A model generated the notes under the pieces. That model saw only the letters and a list, made by a program, of their open reading frames with translations, was not told where the DNA came from and searched no databases. Positions 35,393 to 43,896 of a stretch of DNA of 64,000 bases are shown here, one piece after another. The stretch lies in NCBI GenBank assembly GCA_964387685.1, contig CAYLXK010000015.1:1-64000 (forward strand), written 5' to 3'. The stretch's first letter is position 1. Each line of letters begins with the position of its first letter. Position numbers and translations under genes: made by a program. The stretch comes from Bryobacter sp964387685 (GTDB lineage: Bacteria > Acidobacteriota > Terriglobia > Bryobacterales > Bryobacteraceae).

Positions 35393-36774
35393 GCAACGAG
35401 AATTCCAAGCTGGACTTGCGGCGCGATTTGGGCTTATGGGGGGCCGCCGCCATCGTCGTCGGCACCGTCATTGGGTCCGGCGTCTTCGTCGTCCCCAAAC
35501 GGGCGGTGCTGGCGACCGGTTCCCCCGATCTGGTGACCTTAGTCTGGATCTTTGGCGGATTTCTCTCGCTCGCCGGGGCCTTGACCTACGCCGAGCTTTC
35601 GTCCTCGATGCCGGAGGCCGGCGGCGAGTATGTCTATCTGCGCGAAGCTTACGGCCCCTTCTGGGGATTTCTTTACGGCTGGACGCAATTCTGGGTCGCG
35701 AAGTCTGGGTCCATCGCCACCCTGGCCAGCGGCTTCTTCATTTATCTGGCAAACTTCCTGCCCGGGCTGGAGGCCAGTTTTGCCAGTCTGCCCGTTCCGG
35801 GCGGCTGCACCCTCGAATTGCGCTATGGCCAGTTAGCCGCCATGGGGGTGATTCTTTTTCTCGCCTACGTCAATTATTTCGGGGTGCGTGTCGGCGGGAA
35901 TCTACAGATCGTGGTCACGATTGCCAAAGTTGGGCTCCTGGTGGGCATCGTCTTGGTCGGCCTCTTCAGCAGCCAGGGAACTACCGCCAACTTTTCCACT
36001 TCCGTTACGCCCAATCCCGGCGGGATCAGCGGGTTCTTTGTCGCTCTCGTAGGCATTCTTTGGGCCTACGACGGCTGGAACAATGTCTCGATGGTGTCGA
36101 GCGAAATCAAGAATCCCCAGAAAAACCTGCCCCTAGCTCTGATTTTCGGCACTTTAGGCGTTATGGTCATATATCTCCTGGCCAATACTTCATATTTCTA
36201 CGTGCTAACGAGTGCGGAAGTAGGCGCTAGCGACCGCGTCCCCGCTCAAATGATGCGGAAGCTTTTTGGTCCTTCCGGGGCTAGCCTCGTCAGCGTGGCC
36301 GCCATGATTTCCATCTTTTCCGCCTTGAACGGCAGCATCCTGTCCGGCGGACGGGTGCCCTTCGCCATGGCTAGAGATGGGCTATTTTTCAAAAAGATCG
36401 CCGAAATTCACCCCGAGTACCGGACTCCCGCACAATCCATGATCTGGCTTTGCCTATGGAGCTCCGTGCTCGTCTTCTCCGGGCAGTATGATCAACTGGC
36501 AACCTACGTAATCTTCGGCTCCTGGATCTTGTACGGCATGGCGGCGGCAAGTGTTTTCGTGTTGCGGCGGAAGCGTCCCGACCTTGTAAGGCCTTATAAA
36601 ACATTGGGTTACCCCGTGGTACCGGCTCTCTTCGTCTTAGTTGCCGTTCTTTTGATTATTTTTACGCTCAAAGACCAACCGCGGGAATCCCTAATGGGTT
36701 TAGGATTGATTCTGGCGGGAATTCCTTTCTACTACCATTGGCGTAGGAACAAGAAAGTGGCCGGGGAATCCTAG
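35389..36774 (+). CDS. APC-superfamily amino-acid permease
   Basis: A 461-residue permease with about 12 transmembrane helices. The first has 'GAAAIVVGTVIGSGVFVVPK', the Gly-rich substrate-binding motif of the APC superfamily (LAT/YcaM-like). It is coupled to the upstream SSS symporter by a four-base overlap. An amino-acid exchanger or importer is the likely role. A 24-bp palindrome follows nine bases after the stop. Confidence 0.93.
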   Translation: MSNENSKLDLRRDLGLWGAAAIVVGTVIGSGVFVVPKRAVLATGSPDLVTLVWIFGGFLSLAGALTYAELSSSMPEAGGEYVYLREAYGPFWGFLYGWTQFWVAKSGSIATLASGFFIYLANFLPGLEASFASLPVPGGCTLELRYGQLAAMGVILFLAYVNYFGVRVGGNLQIVVTIAKVGLLVGIVLVGLFSSQGTTANFSTSVTPNPGGISGFFVALVGILWAYDGWNNVSMVSSEIKNPQKNLPLALIFGTLGVMVIYLLANTSYFYVLTSAEVGASDRVPAQMMRKLFGPSGASLVSVAAMISIFSALNGSILSGGRVPFAMARDGLFFKKIAEIHPEYRTPAQSMIWLCLWSSVLVFSGQYDQLATYVIFGSWILYGMAAASVFVLRRKRPDLVRPYKTLGYPVVPALFVLVAVLLIIFTLKDQPRESLMGLGLILAGIPFYYHWRRNKKVAGES

Positions 36775-36782
36775 CCAATTAA

Positions 36783-36806
36783 AATTGTTCTGAAATCAGA
36801 ACAATT
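36783..36806. promoter_or_regulatory. 24-bp perfect palindrome, candidate operator
   Basis: AATTGTTCTGA and TCAGAACAATT form an 11-bp perfect inverted repeat around two central A residues. No T-run follows, so it is a poor terminator. It ends four bases before the -35 box of the promoter next to it, a position suited to a dimeric regulator. Confidence 0.6.
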
Positions 36807-36809
36807 CGC

Positions 36810-36837
36810 TTGCCTGACCTGCAATTATCCGTTATAA
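36810..36837 (+). promoter_or_regulatory. Candidate sigma-70 promoter for the small AT-hook-like gene
   Basis: TTGCCT (36810-36815) and TTATAA (36832-36837) are separated by 16 bases. Transcription would begin near 36844, leaving a leader of about 54 bases before GTG 36898. The palindrome at 36783-36806 lies directly upstream. Confidence 0.45.
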
Positions 36838-36897
36838 CCGATCTAAGGTGGCGCGATGTCAGAGCCAACCCGACCCCCTAGGTGAGGTGTTATTACT

Positions 36898-37122
36898 GTG
36901 GACATAATGAAAATTTTGGATGAGTTGCGGCGGGAACGGGCGCAGATCGAGGAAGCGATCATGACGCTCGAACGTCTGGTGGAGGGGCGCGGTCGTCGTC
37001 GCGGACGCCCGCCTACATGGCTCGCCGAAGCCCGCAAGCGGAATAAGGCGGACGGCACGCCTGTTGGCGACGAGGAATATGAGGAAGACGAAGAAGAAGA
37101 GGCGCAAACGGCGAGTGCTTAG
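36898..37122 (+). CDS. Small coiled-coil protein with AT-hook-like motif and acidic tail
   Basis: A 74-residue protein in three parts: an amphipathic helix (residues 2-29, 'KILDELRRERAQIEEAIMTL'), a basic Gly-Arg-Arg-Arg-Gly-Arg-Pro-Pro stretch at 31-39 matching the AT-hook core G-R-P flanked by arginines, and a strongly acidic tail (58-68). The GTG start is preceded by GAGG. I have seen similar short proteins in Acidobacteriota, always uncharacterised. The layout suggests a dimeric minor-groove DNA-binding protein, superficially like eukaryotic HMGA (AT hooks plus acidic tail). DNA binding is inference. Confidence 0.75.
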   Translation: MDIMKILDELRRERAQIEEAIMTLERLVEGRGRRRGRPPTWLAEARKRNKADGTPVGDEEYEEDEEEEAQTASA

Positions 37123-37171
37123 GCCAAAAGCCATCGCTTAGGCCAACCGCCCCGCCGGACCTGTATAGCCT

Positions 37172-37219
37172 CCCTCTCGGGCTGATTCCCTCTCGGGCTG
37201 ATTCCCTCTCGGGCTGATT
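37172..37219. repeat. Three perfect 16-bp tandem repeats
   Basis: The unit CCCTCTCGGGCTGATT occurs three times head to tail (37172-37187, 37188-37203, 37204-37219) without mismatch. The last copy overlaps the TAA stop of the serine hydrolase-NamZ gene (37220-37218). No copy is seen elsewhere in the window. It could be a young slippage product or a protein/RNA-binding array at the 3' end. Confidence 0.9.
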
Positions 37220-39482
37220 AAGGATAGATTAGATAACGGTCCCGTTCGGCCAGGAACGCACGAATTGAGGGCTGCCAGCCTTGAACGATTTCTGTCGCCG
37301 CTTCACCTGCCGTGAGGCGGCGAATTGTTTCAGAATGCCCAATTAATTTTCGGTTTTCTTCGAATTTTATTGCCTTTGGGTATAGTCTCTGAATTGTTCC
37401 CATCAGCAGGGCGGCAAACTCTGTGGGGCGAAAGAGATAGCGGTCCGTGATGGTAATCCGCAGACCCTCACAATTGATTTGCGCCAAATTACTACTCGTC
37501 GGCGTGAACCGAACCGGGTAAACGCGAATACCCGGCGGAGCGGCGCCATTGATCGCCGCGGCCAGCTGCGGGCCGTTAATCCAGGGAGCGCCCAGAATTT
37601 CAAAGGGCGCATCCGTGCCGCGACCCACGGAATAATTGCGCGAAAACTCCAGCATCGCAATGCCCGGGTAGAGCAGTGCCGCGTTAATCGTTCGCATATT
37701 AGGGGAGGGATTCAGCCAGATCAGCCCGGTTTGGTCGAACCAGTCCGTGCGGCGCCAATTCTCCATCGGGATTACCGTCAAGCGAGCCCGTTTCGGCAAC
37801 CGGTCGTTGGCGAAGCGGGCCAATTCGCCAAGCGTAAAGCCGTGCCGCAAAGGCACCGGAAGACATCCGATGAAGCTCTCGGACTCCTTATCGATCGGAG
37901 GACCTTCCACGATCGTCCCCGTAATGGGATTGGGCCGGTCTAGCACCAGGAACTCAAGATTGAGCTCAGCCGCAGCCTCCATAGCATTCTTCATCGTGCA
38001 TGCGTAGGTGTAATAGCGTGCTCCCACGTCCTGAATGTCGAAGATGAGCGTGTCTAGGCCCTTCAGTTGCGCGGCGTTGGGCCGGCGGCTTTCGTCCTTG
38101 TATAGGCTATAAATCGGCAGCTTGGAGGCGGCGTCAAAAGAGTCCTTGATGCCGTCCTCGTCCACCTTGCCGAGGATGCCGTGCTCGGGACTGAAAATCG
38201 CCTTCAAGTCCACGCGAGCGGCCAACATCAGATCGATATTGCGCTTGCCTTCGCGGGAGATGCCGGTGTGATTAGTGATGAGGCCGACGCGTTTGCCGGC
38301 CAGGGGGGAGAATTTCTCCTGGGCCAAACGGTCCAATCCCGTGAGCGTCTGGCCGGAAGGCGCGGCGGCCTGCTTGGCTTCCAGACGGCTGATATAGGCG
38401 GCCGCGACGCTCGCCACGCGTCCCCGCAGCCGCGTGATCGGGGTGCGCCGGAAAGGATGCACATGATTGCCCAGCACAATAACGTAGCTTTGGGTGGACG
38501 GATCGATCCACAGGCTGGTTCCCGTGAAGCCGGTGTGGCCGAAACTGCCGATGGGATACAAATCGCCGCGGTTGCCGGAGAACGGCGAATCGATATCCCA
38601 ACCCAGCCCGCGCAGTGCGGGCTGGCCTGCGGGCGATTGCACGCGCGTACCCTCGCGCACGCTGGCCGGGGACAGCACCGCGCCGCCTTGGGCCAGCATC
38701 ATGCGAGCAAATTTCGCCATATCCTCCGCCGTCGTGAAAAGCCCGGCATGTCCCGCCACCCCGCCCATAAAACGCGTGGTCTCGTCGTGCACCACGCCGC
38801 GCAAAGGCAACGATTCGCCCTTCAGCCTTTCGGTGGGAGCGATCCGGGGCCGGAGCTCTTGCGCGGGCAAAAAGTTGCTGTCCGTCATTCCCAGCGGCCC
38901 GAAGATGCGCTCGCGTGCAAATACCTGTAAAGGCTGGCCGCTCACTTGGCGGACGATCTCGCCCAAAAGAATGAAATTGATGTCGCTGTAAACGAATTTG
39001 ACTCCGGGTTCCGACGTCGGCTTGTCCAGCAAAGCTTTCTCGATCCCCAGCTCGTATCCGCTCCAGGCGGGCTCGAGGTCTAAATCCGGGCGCAGGCCGG
39101 AGTAATGCGTCAACAGGTGCCGCACAGTAATCGCGCTTTTGCCGCCTTGAAATTTAGGAAGGTACGCCGTAACCGGGTCGTTGAGGCGAACTTTTCCTTC
39201 CTCGACCAGTTTCAGAATCGAGGTGGCCGTCGCCACGACCTTGGTCAGGCTGGCGGCGTCGAAGATCGTGTCCGTCGTCATTGGCTCCGTTTGCGGCTCC
39301 AAAGCCCGGTTCCCGTATGCCTTGTAGTGGAGGATGCGGTCCTTGTAACCAACCAGGCAAACCACGCCCGGTACCTCCTGACTACGGATCGCCGCTTCGA
39401 TGACCGCGTCGAGATGAGGGATGGAGCTTTGGGCCGAAAGCGCGCCCGACAGAAGAGCCAGGAAAACGAGGATGAGCTTCAT
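37218..39482 (-). CDS. Serine hydrolase (beta-lactamase fold) fused to NamZ/DUF1343 exo-muramidase
   Basis: A 754-residue exported fusion. After a signal peptide (MKLILVFLALLSGALSAQ), residues about 22-370 are a class C beta-lactamase-type serine hydrolase: S78-L-T-K81, Y165-S-D and a late 'GHTGFTG'. Residues about 385-754 are DUF1343, the NamZ exo-beta-N-acetylmuramidase family ('GLITNHTGISREGKRNIDL', 'FSPEHGILG', 'DIQDVGARYYTY'). In Bacillus subtilis the separate proteins AmiE and NamZ are encoded together for cell-wall recycling. Fusion here implies sequential trimming of muropeptides, by inference. It is preceded by the pterin dehydratase gene, six bases away. Confidence 0.88.
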   Translation of the reverse strand: MKLILVFLALLSGALSAQSSIPHLDAVIEAAIRSQEVPGVVCLVGYKDRILHYKAYGNRALEPQTEPMTTDTIFDAASLTKVVATATSILKLVEEGKVRLNDPVTAYLPKFQGGKSAITVRHLLTHYSGLRPDLDLEPAWSGYELGIEKALLDKPTSEPGVKFVYSDINFILLGEIVRQVSGQPLQVFARERIFGPLGMTDSNFLPAQELRPRIAPTERLKGESLPLRGVVHDETTRFMGGVAGHAGLFTTAEDMAKFARMMLAQGGAVLSPASVREGTRVQSPAGQPALRGLGWDIDSPFSGNRGDLYPIGSFGHTGFTGTSLWIDPSTQSYVIVLGNHVHPFRRTPITRLRGRVASVAAAYISRLEAKQAAAPSGQTLTGLDRLAQEKFSPLAGKRVGLITNHTGISREGKRNIDLMLAARVDLKAIFSPEHGILGKVDEDGIKDSFDAASKLPIYSLYKDESRRPNAAQLKGLDTLIFDIQDVGARYYTYACTMKNAMEAAAELNLEFLVLDRPNPITGTIVEGPPIDKESESFIGCLPVPLRHGFTLGELARFANDRLPKRARLTVIPMENWRRTDWFDQTGLIWLNPSPNMRTINAALLYPGIAMLEFSRNYSVGRGTDAPFEILGAPWINGPQLAAAINGAAPPGIRVYPVRFTPTSSNLAQINCEGLRITITDRYLFRPTEFAALLMGTIQRLYPKAIKFEENRKLIGHSETIRRLTAGEAATEIVQGWQPSIRAFLAERDRYLIYP

Positions 39483-39488
39483 GAGTTG

Positions 39489-39776
39489 TTAAGTGAGGGA
39501 ATCGATCTTTTTCGCCAAGGCGAAGTCCAGCGCCGTCAAACCGCCTGCGTCGTGGGTATTCAGCGAAATCTCCACACTCGAATAGACGTTGTAAATCTCG
39601 GGGTGATGGTCCATTTTTTCGGCTTCCAGCGCCACGCCGCTCAGGAACGAAAAGGCCTCCACGAAGTTGGCGAAACGGTACGCTTTATGGATCTTGGGGC
39701 CGGGCACTAGAGCCCATCCCGGCATATCGGCCAGGCGCTGGGCGATGCTTTCGTCGTTCAATTTCTCGCGTGACAT
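39489..39776 (-). CDS. 4a-hydroxytetrahydrobiopterin dehydratase (PCD/DCoH)
   Basis: A 95-residue pterin-4a-carbinolamine dehydratase with the conserved 'DHHPEIYNVYSSVEI' and 'TLDAGGLT'-like end ('NTHDAGGLTALDFALA'). It regenerates dihydropterin after aromatic amino-acid hydroxylation, or serves as a molybdopterin-related or unknown enzyme in bacteria that lack PhhA. No phenylalanine hydroxylase is nearby. It starts divergently from the MEMO gene, with 22 bp between. Confidence 0.93.
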   Translation of the reverse strand: MSREKLNDESIAQRLADMPGWALVPGPKIHKAYRFANFVEAFSFLSGVALEAEKMDHHPEIYNVYSSVEISLNTHDAGGLTALDFALAKKIDSLT

Positions 39777-39798
39777 AGATTCAGGTCGATTCTTGCTT

Positions 39799-41073
39799 AT
39801 GATAAACGCTATGGCGAATGTGCTCGCGCCCTTGCGGCAAGACCTGGACGCGATACCTTCGCCGGATCCGGAAACACCCGGATTGATCCTGCGGGATCGC
39901 TTAGGCTATTCAGAACGCGTATTAGTAGTACCGCCACAGCTCGTCCGTTGTTTGGGCTTTTTTGATGGCCAAGCCACGGAAGACGATCTCCGGGAATATT
40001 TGGTCAAATCCACCGGGCGCTTTGACGTCAGTGAGCAGCTGCAAGACCTGGTTGGCTCGCTAAACGAAAGCGGCTTTCTCGAAAACGAACAATTCGCCGC
40101 CTTGCGCGACAGCGCGCACCGGCGCTTTGCCGAGGCTGAAGTGCGGGCGGCGGCCTTCTCCGGTAGCGCCTATCCTGAGTGCCCGGAAGATTGCAAGCGC
40201 TTCCTCGATTCCTTTTTCGACGAGGCGCCAGCCAGCCTCGGCCCGCCGCAGGGTAGGATGATCGGCATTGCCGCGCCCCATGCTAGCTTTGAGGGCGGCC
40301 CCGAATGCTACCGCGACGCCTTTGCCGCCCTGCGCGCCATGGCGCCACCGGAGGAGATGAGGAAGAAAACCTTCGTCCTGCTGGCCACTTCGCATTATGG
40401 GGAACCGGACCGCTTCGGCGTCACCGCGAAGGCGTTTCAAACTCCTCTCGGCCAGACCACGCCCGCCGGCGCGCTGCTGGAAGAGTTGCGCCGGAACGCT
40501 CCAGGCGCCTTGATCGAGGAAGACTACTGCCACACCATGGAGCACTCGGCGGAGTTTCATGTGTTGTGGCTGCAACATCTTTTTGGCGGAGACGTGCAGG
40601 TGCTGCCGGTGCTGGTGGGAGCCTACGCTCGAAGCTTGTATTTGGGGCAAGGCCCGCCGGAAGCCACTCCGGAAGTGGCGGTCTTTTTCGAAGCGCTGCG
40701 CGGCCTCGATCGCAAGTACGGCAACGAGCTTGTCTGGGTCCTGTCCATCGATATGGCGCATATGGGCCCACGCTACGGCGATCAGGAGGATTTCACACCG
40801 GGCGGCCCCAGCTACGAAAGCGTGCTGGTAAAAGATCGACTCCGCCTCGAAGCTCTGCAAAGCGGCCAGGCCCAGAAGTTCTGGTCGGACGTTAGCTACC
40901 AACGCGACCCCTTGAAATGGTGCGGCAGCGCGTGCCTCTATACTCTCCTGCAAGTCTTTCCCGGCCTAAAAACGGAAACTCTGAATTACGGCCAGTGGAG
41001 CATCGACGCCGAGTCCCTGGTCACCTTTGGCGCGCTTCGCTTCTCAGACCCCCCGCGGATTGTGCTGAGCTAG
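39799..41073 (+). CDS. MEMO-family protein (AmmeMemoRadiSam system B) with PqqD-like N-terminus
   Basis: A 424-residue protein. Residues about 120-424 form the MEMO1/AmmeMemoRadiSam-B domain: 'IAAPHASFEGG', 'THYG'-like 'TSHYGEPDRFGV', 'EHSAEFHVLWLQ' and 'WCGSACLYTLL' supply the His/His/Cys set seen in human MEMO1. Residues about 25-98 ('GLILRDRLGYSERVLVVP', 'FFDGQATEDDL', 'LNESGFLEN') look like a PqqD-type winged helix, the fold used as a RiPP recognition element. The usual AmmeRadiSam A and radical-SAM partners are absent. ATG 39799 is used; 39811 is also possible. The RsbW-like gene follows five bases later. Confidence 0.8.
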   Translation: MINAMANVLAPLRQDLDAIPSPDPETPGLILRDRLGYSERVLVVPPQLVRCLGFFDGQATEDDLREYLVKSTGRFDVSEQLQDLVGSLNESGFLENEQFAALRDSAHRRFAEAEVRAAAFSGSAYPECPEDCKRFLDSFFDEAPASLGPPQGRMIGIAAPHASFEGGPECYRDAFAALRAMAPPEEMRKKTFVLLATSHYGEPDRFGVTAKAFQTPLGQTTPAGALLEELRRNAPGALIEEDYCHTMEHSAEFHVLWLQHLFGGDVQVLPVLVGAYARSLYLGQGPPEATPEVAVFFEALRGLDRKYGNELVWVLSIDMAHMGPRYGDQEDFTPGGPSYESVLVKDRLRLEALQSGQAQKFWSDVSYQRDPLKWCGSACLYTLLQVFPGLKTETLNYGQWSIDAESLVTFGALRFSDPPRIVLS

Positions 41074-41078
41074 AACTA

Positions 41079-41600
41079 ATGGATTCCAAGCCACTCCCAC
41101 CTCTGTCGCTGGCCGTGGAAACACTGGCCTGTACCGACCAATGGGTGACGCTCCTGGTGCCCTGCGATTTGGCTTGCGGCGACGACGCGATGCGCCGGAT
41201 CGCCGATAGCGACCTTTCCGCCTCCCTCGGCATCGAATTCGTCGACCGCGATAACTTTCTCACCGCCGTCCGAGAGGTCTTGTGGAACGCCATTGAACAT
41301 GGCGGGAAGCTAAACCCGGAAATGCGCATTCGCCTCGATGCCTTGCGCACCAAGCGCACCCTTAGCTGCTTCATCAAAGATCCCGGACCGGGCTTCCGCT
41401 TGAACGCCATCCAACACGCGGCGGTGAACAATCCGCCCGAAGATTCCGTGCATCACGCCGTCGTCCGCGAGAGCCAGGGTATGCGCCCCGGAGGCTTTGG
41501 AATCCTTATGGCCCGTTCCTACGCCGACGAGATGATCTACAACGAGCAGGGCAACGAAGTGGTGCTAGTCCTTCACCTGGACGAGCGCCAACGCGCCTAA
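41079..41600 (+). CDS. RsbW-like GHKL ATPase (anti-sigma factor type)
   Basis: A 173-residue protein with complete GHKL nucleotide-binding boxes: N-box E-V-L-W-N ('VREVLWNAIEHGG'), G1 'KDPGPGF' and G2 'GGFGILMARSYADEM'. It has no sensor or phosphoacceptor domain, as in RsbW/SpoIIAB serine kinases and anti-sigma factors. No cognate STAS anti-anti-sigma or sigma factor lies in the window. It starts five bases after the MEMO gene, so the two are probably co-transcribed. The 3' end overlaps the convergent ROK kinase gene. Confidence 0.9.
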   Translation: MDSKPLPPLSLAVETLACTDQWVTLLVPCDLACGDDAMRRIADSDLSASLGIEFVDRDNFLTAVREVLWNAIEHGGKLNPEMRIRLDALRTKRTLSCFIKDPGPGFRLNAIQHAAVNNPPEDSVHHAVVRESQGMRPGGFGILMARSYADEMIYNEQGNEVVLVLHLDERQRA

Positions 41601-42398
41601 GACCCCCGATCGCTGGCCGAGCTTGGCACGGGCGATTTGTGGTAGCGGCACATAGCCGTTCATCTCTTGCTTAGCCGCATCGCGGACCATGGTCACCATA
41701 CCGGGGCGAAGACCAATGCCCCCGCCAAGGACAATCATTTCTGGCGACACCGTGCACGCGAGATTCACAGCCATCTGGCCCAGATAGTGCGCTTCCATCG
41801 CCCAACCCAGGTGCCGGCCGGGCAGATCCTCCGCCCGCTCCACGCCCCAACGGGACGCCATCGCCGGACCGCAAGCCAAGCCTTCCAGGCAATCCCCATG
41901 TACCGGGCAATGCCCGGGATACTCATCGCCGAGGAAGCGGCGGACCCGGATGTGGCCGAGTTCCGGATGCAGCAACCCATGCACCAGGCGGCCCTCCACC
42001 ATCAGCCCGCCGCCAATGCCGGTGCCCACGGTGACGTAGACCAGGTTCTTCTTGCCTTGGGCGGCGCCCCAGCGATGTTCGGCGAGAGCGGCCGCGTTGA
42101 CGTCCGTGTCTAGGATGGCTTTCGTATTGAGGCTGCGTTCCAGGTGCGCCACGATGCCGAAGTTGCGCCAGGCAAGCTTGGGCGTCAGCTTAGCAATCCG
42201 TCCGTGAGGAATATCCAAGGGACCGAAGCACGCGATGCCCAGGCGCTTCAGTTTGCGGCCGCCGAAGAAGGCCTCCACCGCTTGCATGGTCTCTTGGGGG
42301 CCGCCCGTGGGAATGGGTTTGGAAATCTCCAGGTTCTCCGGCTTGGTTCCGTAGGCGCAGATGAATTTGGTCCCGCCGGCTTCAATGGCTCCGTACAT
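41565..42398 (-). CDS. ROK-family sugar kinase (fructokinase-like)
   Basis: A 277-residue ROK kinase. The phosphate loop is 'GAIEAGGTKF' at the N-terminus, and 'VTVGTGIGGGLMVEGR' and a zinc site 'GHCPVHGDCLEGLACGPA' follow, as in fructokinases and other cytosolic hexokinases. It phosphorylates an aldo- or ketohexose taken up after glycan breakdown. ATG 42398 is chosen from a possible longer frame; it follows the upstream sulfatase stop by two bases, so kinase and sulfatase form an operon. Confidence 0.94.
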   Translation of the reverse strand: MYGAIEAGGTKFICAYGTKPENLEISKPIPTGGPQETMQAVEAFFGGRKLKRLGIACFGPLDIPHGRIAKLTPKLAWRNFGIVAHLERSLNTKAILDTDVNAAALAEHRWGAAQGKKNLVYVTVGTGIGGGLMVEGRLVHGLLHPELGHIRVRRFLGDEYPGHCPVHGDCLEGLACGPAMASRWGVERAEDLPGRHLGWAMEAHYLGQMAVNLACTVSPEMIVLGGGIGLRPGMVTMVRDAAKQEMNGYVPLPQIARAKLGQRSGVLGALALVQVKD

Positions 42399-42400
42399 GA

Positions 42401-43858
42401 TTAGTTCTTTCCACGATAGCGGTAGCTGTGCGTGGCGAAGTCGAAATCGAAGTCCGTCCGCAGAGGTTTCGCGGCGGCGTTCACTTTGGGGAGCCACTTC
42501 GCCATCGCGTTCATGCGGGCACGATGGGCAGGCTGGCCGGCAAGATTGGTGTGGTCCAGAGGATCGGCGGCTTCGTCGTAGAACTCTTCGCTGCCGTCCT
42601 GGTAACGGATGTAGCGATAGCGTTCGTCGCGGACCGCGTGGTTGCCTTCGAGATAAGTGATGACAGCCGGAGGGCGTTGAGCGCGAGGGTTCGCCAATTG
42701 CGCACGCAGGCTCAGGCCCTCGTTCTCCGCCCGCGCGGGCAGCCCGCATAGATCGAGCACGGTGGGATAGAGGTCCAGCAAGCTCACCGCTTGGCGGCGC
42801 GCGACGCCGGGCTGCTTCGTTTGCGGCGTCCGGATGATGAGCGGCACATGCGTCGAACGCTGCCAGAGTGTGCTCTTGTGAAAATGCCGCTTCTCGCCCA
42901 GGTGCCAGCCGTTGTCGCTCCAAAAGACGACGATCGTGTTCTGGGCGTGCGCGCTTTGGTCGAGCGCCCCAAGCAGACGGCCCACCATTTCATCGGCGAA
43001 ACTAATGGCGGCCAGATAAGCCTGAATGCTCTCGGCCCACTTGCCCTCCTGGACGATGCGGTCGAACTCCACGCGGCGGAAGGCGGCAAGCTCCTGCGCG
43101 GCTTTGGGCAGGTCTTCGAGATCGGCCGGGTCGGCGTTGGGCAGTACGATCTTGTCTTTCGGATAGAGGTCCCAAAAGCGTTGGGGCGAGAACATGGGAA
43201 TGTGCGGGTGCCACAGGCCGATGGACAGGAACCATGGCTTGGTATGCGAGCGTTCCAGGTGGCGGATGCCGTAATCGATGGCGCGCTGATCGCCGTAAGC
43301 CGAGTCCTCTTGGTTGAGCGTGCCCCAATCGAACTCGCCTTGAAAATCGCGCAGGCCATTGAAGGGATGGCCCGGAGGCGCGGGGACGCGTTTGTTCCAG
43401 GGATACCAATCGGCGCGCCGGTACCATGGGTCGTCGAAAACTTGGAGCTGGAAATCGTCCCATTGGTTCGGGGGGTTGTTGCCTGCGGTGTGGTGGAAAA
43501 CTTTGCCCGCGCCCGCGGAGTAGTAGCCGTGGCGGCGGAAGTATTCGGGCAAAGTAACCGCGTTGGGCAAAGAGGCGCGCCAGAACTGGTCGTTGTTGTA
43601 GATGCCGGTGGTCGACGCTCGCTGGCCCGTCAGCAAGGCGGTGCGCGAGGGATTACATAAGGGGCTCGCGCAGTGGGCATTGGAAAAGAGAACGCCCTGG
43701 CGGGCTAAGCGATCGATATGCGGCGTCTTGGCTTGCGGATGGCCCAGACAGCCGATCCAGTCGTTCATATCGTCCACGCTGACAAAGAGGACGTTGGGCT
43801 TTTTGGATTGCGCGGCCAAGGCAGCCGTTGAGGCTAGAAAACTTCTGCGACTGAGCAT
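42401..43858 (-). CDS. Exported sulfatase, C-N-P-S-R active site
   Basis: A 485-residue sulfatase with a twin-arginine-like leader (MLSRRSFLAS). Metal ligands include D29-D30 ('SVDDMNDW'), the formylglycine cysteine is C68 in C-N-P-S-R, and 'WSDNGWHLGEK' is the late site. The 'VDDMNDWIG' opening is that of iduronate-2-sulfatase-like enzymes. It is followed two bases later by the ROK kinase gene and is divergent from a sialidase-like gene, suggesting a small glycan-degradation locus. The substrate is inferred only. Confidence 0.93.
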   Translation of the reverse strand: MLSRRSFLASTAALAAQSKKPNVLFVSVDDMNDWIGCLGHPQAKTPHIDRLARQGVLFSNAHCASPLCNPSRTALLTGQRASTTGIYNNDQFWRASLPNAVTLPEYFRRHGYYSAGAGKVFHHTAGNNPPNQWDDFQLQVFDDPWYRRADWYPWNKRVPAPPGHPFNGLRDFQGEFDWGTLNQEDSAYGDQRAIDYGIRHLERSHTKPWFLSIGLWHPHIPMFSPQRFWDLYPKDKIVLPNADPADLEDLPKAAQELAAFRRVEFDRIVQEGKWAESIQAYLAAISFADEMVGRLLGALDQSAHAQNTIVVFWSDNGWHLGEKRHFHKSTLWQRSTHVPLIIRTPQTKQPGVARRQAVSLLDLYPTVLDLCGLPARAENEGLSLRAQLANPRAQRPPAVITYLEGNHAVRDERYRYIRYQDGSEEFYDEAADPLDHTNLAGQPAHRARMNAMAKWLPKVNAAAKPLRTDFDFDFATHSYRYRGKN

Positions 43859-43896
43859 GATTCATTCTGCATGATCGGCGATACACTTTGAAGTCG

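Noticed and set aside
37172..37219. Tandem repeat as a CRISPR array
   Set aside because: Units are contiguous with no spacers, and no cas gene is present.
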